Below are positions 1 through 4,132 of a DNA stretch of 6,498 nt, piece after piece (position 1 is the first letter of the stretch; each line of letters opens with the position of its first letter). The stretch comes from Chloroflexota bacterium (GTDB taxonomy: Bacteria > Chloroflexota > Anaerolineae > UBA4142): NCBI GenBank assembly GCA_016200825.1, contig JACQEA010000400.1, forward strand, positions 1-6,498. Reading direction: 5' to 3'. A model generated the notes under the pieces. The model saw only the letters and a list, made by a program, of their open reading frames with translations, had not been told where the DNA came from and did not search any database. The position numbers and the translations under genes are program-made.

Positions 1-284
1 AAACATTTTTTCCGGTACTCTGGATAGGGAAAATTGGTCAGTATGATGACTGTAGGAGCGGGCTTGTCCTTTTTGATGCTTTCCAATACATCGAACCCAG
101 TTCCGTTCAATAATTGGAGATCAAGGATCACGACGTCGGGTTTGAGCTTGAGGATGCGGTCGATTGCATCGCGTGCCTCTGCGGACTCGCCAATAATCTG
201 CACTTGCCCGAGATTAGAAAGAAATCTCGTTAGTCGCTGACGAATGATTAAGGAATCATCGACCAAAAATACTCTCATTGCCAT
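1..284 (-). CDS. Response regulator receiver-domain protein, C-terminus cut by window edge
   Basis: This reads leftward and is open for 94 complete codons to the window edge, so only the N-terminal part of the protein is present. The sequence is a CheY-like receiver domain. It has the acidic pair D9-D10 in VFLVDDS, the likely phosphoacceptor D55 in VVILDLQL, and the conserved hydroxyl residue T83 in IILTN. The conserved lysine would lie beyond the edge. The stretch LTNFPYPEYRKKC resembles stand-alone receiver proteins of roughly 130 residues that lack an output domain, but this is from memory and the C-terminus is not visible. It should be phosphorylated by a histidine kinase in the cytoplasm. 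It diverges from the sensor kinase at 648 and shares its control region, so that kinase is a plausible partner. The start is uncertain: ATG codons at 284 and 278 are in frame and neither has a good Shine-Dalgarno sequence. Confidence 0.88.
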   Translation of the reverse strand, partial: MAMRVFLVDDSLIIRQRLTRFLSNLGQVQIIGESAEARDAIDRILKLKPDVVILDLQLLNGTGFDVLESIKKDKPAPTVIILTNFPYPEYRKKC

Positions 285-407
285 TCTTACTTGCGTCGGA
301 ATCCTGCGTATGGTTATTCCTGCTTACGCACGAAAAGGATACACCGCGTTGTTCAAATATTGAATAATGCATAATGTGAAACCCTTGTCACAAACGAGGG
401 AATTCGG

Positions 408-428
408 TTGTCGCATAAAGTGCGACAA
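408..428. promoter_or_regulatory. Candidate operator: 8-bp inverted repeat TTGTCGCA / TGCGACAA
   Basis: The arms TTGTCGCA (408-415) and TGCGACAA (421-428) are perfectly complementary and separated by TAAAG. A further GGAAT/ATTCC pairing (399-403 with 429-433) can extend the stem past a four-base bulge on the left side. No T-run follows on either strand, so this is not an ordinary intrinsic terminator. The size and position between divergent genes fit a dimeric repressor or activator site. The TTGTC half-site also occurs at 385-389, 23 nt or about two helical turns away, which hints at a second, weaker site. The regulator is unknown. Confidence 0.45.
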
Positions 429-488
429 ATTCCAAAATCATTTGCCCTGTCCTATATCAACATCACGATCAGTAACGGGTCTGATGCA

Positions 489-516
489 TTGAAACCTAGG
501 TAACTCTAGATATATC
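489..516 (+). promoter_or_regulatory. Weak candidate promoter for the sensor kinase operon
   Basis: TTGAAA at 489-494 (one mismatch of weight to TTGACA) is followed after 16 nt by TATATC at 511-516. This would give a leader of about 125 nt before the kinase ATG. An alternative of similar quality is TTGCAT at 540-545, then 17 nt, then TAGGAT at 563-568. Neither is strong and I cannot choose between them from sequence alone. Confidence 0.22.
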
Positions 517-635
517 AATGAGTTCTTTATCAAAAATCGTTGCATAGCGATCGTGAATGTGATAGGATATAGATCGTCAAAGTAGATCTGGTTTTCATCG
601 CGCCTTCCTACATCTGGCGGAATAAGATAAGATAT

Positions 636-639
636 GGAG
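636..639 (+). promoter_or_regulatory. Shine-Dalgarno site of the sensor kinase gene
   Basis: GGAG lies 8 nt before the ATG at 648. This spacing is good and supports 648 as the true start. It also shows that this organism uses Shine-Dalgarno-led initiation, in contrast to the helicase gene at 4133. Confidence 0.7.
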
Positions 640-647
640 ATGGAAAG

Positions 648-1613
648 ATGAAGCGATTCCTGCATTCACCTTGGGCACGCTATGGTGCCGCTCTACTCTT
701 GAGCGTTTTGACGCTCGCATTGACACAACTGACTGCTTGGTGGGGTGGAAACGAGTACATCCCGTTCCTCTTCGCTATTCTCTTGAGTGCGCGATTCGGA
801 GGGCTTGGTCCCGGTCTGTTTGCAAGCGCACTTGCCTTCTTGGCAAACGACTATTTTTTCATTTCTCCTCTCTATTCACTTCAGGTTCAGAATCCTAATG
901 ATCTTTTCAAGCTCGGTGGCTTGGCGCTTAGCGCGATAATTGTCAGTTGGCTGGCTTCGGAATATCGAAAATCAAAACATCTGAACGCTGTCCTTGCTTA
1001 TCGTCAGTTCGTGATTGCAAAACTCTCCGATAGAGCGCTCACGAGCCAGGACCAGCCGGATTTATTAGCAACAGTCGCTCCATTGCTTTGTGAATCATTC
1101 AACGTCGAGTACGCCGGAATCATAGAGTTCTTGCCCGACACCACATCGGTCGTGCTTAAGGCGGGCTGCGGCTGGGCTGAGGAGAATCTAGGTCAGGTCC
1201 TAACAGAAACTGATGCAGAGTTTTTTTACGCTGGCAGCCAAATCCGCGATGAGCCATCGGTGCTCGACATCCCGCATCGCGAGAAGGAAAGCCGGATGCC
1301 AAAACTATTGATTGAGCACAATGTGCGGAGTGGAATGAGTATCATCATTCAGGGGAATGCGCGTCCTTTTGGTCTCGCAGGAGTGTACACTTTAGAGCGG
1401 CGGCGGTTTAGCGAGGCTGATCTCAAATTCCTAAAAATATTTTCGGAGTTGGTATCGAAAGCGATTACGCGCATTCAATCCATGGAGCAGTTGCGCGAAA
1501 AGAGTAGCGGTCTACAAAGAACGCTTTCGAGGTTGGGGCCAGGCAGAAGCCACCTCGCGACAACTCAATTCCATCTTTCAAGTCGCGGACGAAAAATCGG
1601 AAATACTAATTGA
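648..1613 (+). CDS. Sensor histidine kinase, N-terminal fragment (DUF4118 membrane domain + GAF), frameshifted
   Basis: This is the sensory half of a membrane histidine kinase. Residues about 12-108 form a DUF4118/KdpD-like membrane domain: a first helix around 12-32, a hydrophobic stretch 37-71 with the typical FGGLGPGLFAS turn, and a last helix around 86-106 ending in a basic patch. Residues about 120-278 form a GAF domain ending in a typical segment (RRRFSEADLKFLKIFSELVS), followed by a short coiled-coil start (MEQLREK). After about residue 285 the translation stops looking like a kinase (a G/R/S-rich tail to residue 321). The expected linker continues in the +1 frame, so the natural protein should run on into the gene at 1633. 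The start at 648 has GGAG 8 nt upstream. The ligand sensed by the GAF domain is unknown. A sequencing or assembly error is as likely as a true mutation. Confidence 0.85.
   Translation: MKRFLHSPWARYGAALLLSVLTLALTQLTAWWGGNEYIPFLFAILLSARFGGLGPGLFASALAFLANDYFFISPLYSLQVQNPNDLFKLGGLALSAIIVSWLASEYRKSKHLNAVLAYRQFVIAKLSDRALTSQDQPDLLATVAPLLCESFNVEYAGIIEFLPDTTSVVLKAGCGWAEENLGQVLTETDAEFFYAGSQIRDEPSVLDIPHREKESRMPKLLIEHNVRSGMSIIIQGNARPFGLAGVYTLERRRFSEADLKFLKIFSELVSKAITRIQSMEQLREKSSGLQRTLSRLGPGRSHLATTQFHLSSRGRKIGNTN
1503..1540 (+). other. Frameshift zone joining the two halves of the sensor kinase
   Basis: Upstream of about 1502 the 648 frame is convincing (GAF end, then MEQLREK). From about 1540 the frame of the 1633 gene is convincing (QAEATSRQLNSIF, a normal inter-domain helix). 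That frame is open from 1435 to 3342 but has no ATG, GTG or TTG before 1633, so it must have been read from upstream. One extra base, or two missing bases, in this zone explains the break. A GGGG run at 1535-1538 and an AAAA run at 1498-1501 are possible slip points. Confidence 0.75.
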
Positions 1614-1632
1614 GAATCCCGCAACACTCGCA

Positions 1633-3342
1633 ATGCGCTCCGGCACTGTTGCCAACCTTGAGACACATGCGGTACTGATTGCCAAAAACGGAAATCATGT
1701 CTCGATTGACGCCAATGCCGCTCCTATCTTCGATGAATCTGGCAAGGTGACCGGTGCGGTTCTCATTTTTCGCGATACGACAGTTCCGCGCCGGATTGAG
1801 GAATCCATTCGGCAAAGTGAGGAACGTCTTCGGGTTGCGCTCAAGAATTCCCCGGTCGTCGTATCCAATCAGGATACTGAGTTGCGCTATACTTGGGTCC
1901 ATAACTCCCTGCACGGTTTTCCCGATCAATCGGTTATTGGAAAAAGAGATGCCGATTTAATGCCAACAGTTGATTCGGAACGGTGGAGTGAAATCAAACG
2001 CGGCGTCATCGAAAGTGGCATCGGAACACGCGTCGAGATCTCCGCTTCGATAGATAGTCAAAGACGTTCGTTCGATTTGACGGTTGAGCCATTACGCAAC
2101 CCCGAGGACACGATTGTTGGAGTCACTTGTGCCGCGATTGACATCACCGAGCGCAAGCGCGAACAGGCAGCGACCTCGCGCCTCGCCGCGATTGTAGAAT
2201 CCTCCGAAGATGCAGTCGTGGGCAAGACCTTGGATGGGATCATTCTATCGTGGAATCCCGGCGCGGAGCGAATGTACGGCTACGACCCGGACGAGATCAT
2301 CGGTCAAGCGGTTTCGATTCTGTATCCACCCGATCGGTTAGACGAATTCCGCCAAGTGACGGAGCGGCTGAAACGCGGCGAATCGGTCAAGCAACACGAC
2401 ACGATTCGCGTTCGCAAAGACGGCAACCGCATCGACGTTTCAGTGAGCGTTTCATTGGTGCGCGATGGCATGGGCAGAGTGATCGGCGCGTCGTCCATCG
2501 CCCGCGATATCACTGAGCGTAAACAACTCTTGGTGGAAAATGCTCGCCTGTTGCAAGAACTGCAACACGCGAACATGGATTTGGAACAACGCGTCGTCCA
2601 GCGCACGATCGAGTTGCAGGGCACGAATAAAAAGTTGCAAGCCGAGATCGCCGAACGCCAGCGCGCGAATGAGCAATTACGCCAACTTTCGGCGCATTTA
2701 CAATCCGCGCGCGAAGAAGAACGGACGCGCGTGGCGCGTGAGATTCACGATGAATTGGGCCAAGTGCTAACGGTCGTCAAGATGGATCTTTCCTTGCTCG
2801 AACGAAATCTTTCGGAAAGCGGAAAGAAAAATACGAGTGAGGATTTGACAACGCAAATCCGTGCGACGACGCAGTTAGTCGACGACAGCATTCAAAAAAT
2901 GCGCGAAATTATTCGTGAGTTACGTCCAGGAATACTCGACCACTTGGGACTCAGGTCCGCCATCGAATGGCAGGCGCAAGAATTTCAAGCGCGCACTAAC
3001 ATCGCATGCCATTTGGAAACCAGCGAGGAAGAGATCGCGCTCGACCTGGATCGTTCGACGGCGGTCTTCCGCATCTTTCAAGAAACTCTCACCAACATCG
3101 CGCGGCATTCTCAGGCGACCCGCGTGGACATTCAATTAGAAAAAAACGATCACCTGACACTAAAAGTCCACGACAACGGCAGAGGTATTACCGAGAGCGA
3201 GATTTCGAACGACAAATCTTTCGGCATTTTGGGAATGCGCGAGCGTGCGCTCATTTTCGGCGGTGAAGTAGAGGTGCATGGAGAACAAGGTAAAGGCACC
3301 CTCGTCAGCGTCCGCATTCCGATGGAGCAACAGCGTGATTGA
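1633..3342 (+). CDS. Sensor histidine kinase, C-terminal part (PAS remnant-PAS-PAS-coiled coil-HisKA_3-HATPase)
   Basis: This is the signalling and catalytic half of the kinase. Counting from the ATG at 1633: residues 1-50 are the second half of a PAS domain (AAPIFDESGKVTGAVLIFRDTT); about 62-172 a PAS domain ending DITERK; about 176-295 another PAS domain (SWNPGAERMYGYDPDEIIG) ending ARDITERK; about 297-360 a coiled coil. HisKA_3 follows with phosphoacceptor H372 in REIHDELGQ. The HATPase has the N-box with N488 (QETLTNIARH), DNGRG at 514-518 and FGILGMRER at 530-538. All catalytic motifs look intact. This is the HPK7/NarX-DegS type that partners NarL-type regulators. The ATG at 1633 lies 19 nt after the upstream stop and has no clear Shine-Dalgarno, so it is probably not a natural start; the open frame extends back to 1435. 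If the break is real, reinitiation could give a soluble kinase. Confidence 0.9.
   Translation: MRSGTVANLETHAVLIAKNGNHVSIDANAAPIFDESGKVTGAVLIFRDTTVPRRIEESIRQSEERLRVALKNSPVVVSNQDTELRYTWVHNSLHGFPDQSVIGKRDADLMPTVDSERWSEIKRGVIESGIGTRVEISASIDSQRRSFDLTVEPLRNPEDTIVGVTCAAIDITERKREQAATSRLAAIVESSEDAVVGKTLDGIILSWNPGAERMYGYDPDEIIGQAVSILYPPDRLDEFRQVTERLKRGESVKQHDTIRVRKDGNRIDVSVSVSLVRDGMGRVIGASSIARDITERKQLLVENARLLQELQHANMDLEQRVVQRTIELQGTNKKLQAEIAERQRANEQLRQLSAHLQSAREEERTRVAREIHDELGQVLTVVKMDLSLLERNLSESGKKNTSEDLTTQIRATTQLVDDSIQKMREIIRELRPGILDHLGLRSAIEWQAQEFQARTNIACHLETSEEEIALDLDRSTAVFRIFQETLTNIARHSQATRVDIQLEKNDHLTLKVHDNGRGITESEISNDKSFGILGMRERALIFGGEVEVHGEQGKGTLVSVRIPMEQQRD
3324..3327 (+). promoter_or_regulatory. 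Shine-Dalgarno site deciding the GTG start of the response regulator
   Basis: GGAG within the last codons of the kinase lies 7 nt before the GTG at 3335. It fixes the regulator start there, and not at the in-frame ATG at 3278. Confidence 0.7.
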
Positions 3343-3967
3343 AATTCTAATCGCCGATGATCACGTATTGTTCCGCGAAGGCTTGAAAAGAATTTTGAAA
3401 CGTGAATCAGATTTGGCGGTCATTGCTGAAGCCACGAACGGGCGAGAGGTCATTGATCGCGTCAAACAAAAACAGCCCGATATTGTCCTACTCGATATTT
3501 CCATGCCGGGTGAAAGTGGCTTGGAAGTCTTGGAGGCATTGAAAAGAGATTTCGCAAAAGTCAAAGTGCTCATCCTCAGCATGCATCCTGAAGATCGTTT
3601 TGCGTCGCGCGCTTTCAAGATGGGAGCTTTAGGGTACATCACCAAAGAGAGCGCCGTGGAAGAATTGGTGCAAGCGATTCGAAAGATCGTCAGCGGCGGA
3701 AGATATGTCAGCCCGGCTTTTGCGGAAAAGTTGGCAAGCGATTTGTCTATGGCTCGCGATAAACTTCCTCACGAGCGGCTTTCCAATCGCGAGTTCCAAA
3801 TCATGCGCCTGATCGCCGCGGGGAAAAAGATCCACACGATTGCAGAGGAATTGTCGTTGAGCCGTAATTCGATCAACACGTACCGTATGCGTATTCTGGA
3901 AAAAATGGAAGTCCAAAGCAATGCCGAGCTGACGCGTTACGCCATCGAAAACAAATTAATCGAATAG
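3335..3967 (+). CDS. NarL/FixJ-family DNA-binding response regulator
   Basis: A 210-residue two-domain regulator that should be phosphorylated by the kinase just upstream and then bind DNA. The receiver domain (1-120) has the acidic pair D8-D9 in LIADDH, phosphoacceptor D54 in VLLDISMPG, S82 in the LSMH switch position and conserved K104 in GYITKES. The LuxR-type helix-turn-helix covers about 148-206: LSNREFQIMRLIAAGK, then TIAEELSLSRNSINTY as the recognition region and ILEKM. The start is GTG at 3335, supported by GGAG 7 nt upstream and by MIEILIADDH being the usual beginning of this family. An in-frame ATG at 3278 would add 19 residues that are only the kinase read out of frame. The gene overlaps the kinase stop by 8 nt, which indicates translational coupling and a cognate pair. 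All key residues are present. Target genes are not visible. Confidence 0.95.
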   Translation: MIEILIADDHVLFREGLKRILKRESDLAVIAEATNGREVIDRVKQKQPDIVLLDISMPGESGLEVLEALKRDFAKVKVLILSMHPEDRFASRAFKMGALGYITKESAVEELVQAIRKIVSGGRYVSPAFAEKLASDLSMARDKLPHERLSNREFQIMRLIAAGKKIHTIAEELSLSRNSINTYRMRILEKMEVQSNAELTRYAIENKLIE

Positions 3968-3986
3968 TTTTTTTGATTCTTGATTT

Positions 3987-4029
3987 GAGAACCTTGCAAG
4001 TCATTGCGACTTGCAAGGTTCTCTTTTTT
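3987..4029 (+). terminator. Strong rho-independent terminator after the two-component operon
   Basis: The arms GAGAACCTTGCAAGT (3987-4001) and ACTTGCAAGGTTCTC (4009-4023) are perfectly complementary over 15 bp with a 7-nt loop, and six T follow directly (4024-4029). It starts 20 nt after the regulator stop. The other strand has no matching T-run at the stem base, so it works mainly for rightward transcription and insulates the helicase gene. Confidence 0.92.
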
Positions 4030-4095
4030 GTAGCAAAAAAAAACCACAAAGGGATTGATGGCGCGAGGTGCTGGCCACGGCTGCCGCGCGATTGG

Positions 4096-4124
4096 TTGAC
4101 ACATCCGCGCGCTCTGGGTACAAT
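4096..4124 (+). promoter_or_regulatory. lhr: Near-consensus sigma-70-type promoter of the helicase gene
   Basis: TTGACA (4096-4101) is an exact -35 match. After an ideal 17-nt spacer comes TACAAT (4119-4124), five of six matches to the -10 consensus. Transcription should begin around 4130-4133, that is at or within about three bases of the helicase ATG at 4133. No Shine-Dalgarno sequence fits between promoter and start codon. Confidence 0.8.
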
Positions 4125-4132
4125 CCCGCGCG

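Larger units (their letters stand above)
285..647. promoter_or_regulatory. Divergent intergenic control region
   Basis: This 363-nt stretch separates the leftward receiver gene from the rightward kinase gene. It is visibly more AT-rich than its flanks. I see no convincing coding sequence on either strand; the one open frame of moderate length (complement of 438-665) has no recognisable domain and runs into the kinase start. Between 352 and 433 several short inverted repeats are clustered: TTCAA/TTGAA at 352-364, TGTGA/TCACA at 375-392, TTGT/ACAA at 385-393 and the strong palindrome at 408-428. The cluster is suited to controlling both divergent promoters, but no regulator can be named from the sequence. 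Confidence 0.6.

Noticed and set aside
34..240. 68-codon plus-strand open frame at the left edge
   Set aside because: It is opposite a clear receiver domain on the minus strand and has low-complexity Ser/Arg content.
375..392. CRP/FNR-type site TGTGA...TCACA
   Set aside because: The spacer is 8 nt, where CRP sites have 6, and the outer flanking bases do not pair. I keep it only as part of the repeat cluster.
438..665. 75-codon minus-strand open frame in the intergenic region
   Set aside because: No recognisable domain or ribosome binding site, and it overlaps the well-supported kinase start region.
1498..1540. Programmed +1 ribosomal frameshift joining the kinase halves
   Set aside because: No known slippery sequence, adjacent stop-codon context or stimulatory structure could be recognised. 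Mutation or sequencing error is simpler.
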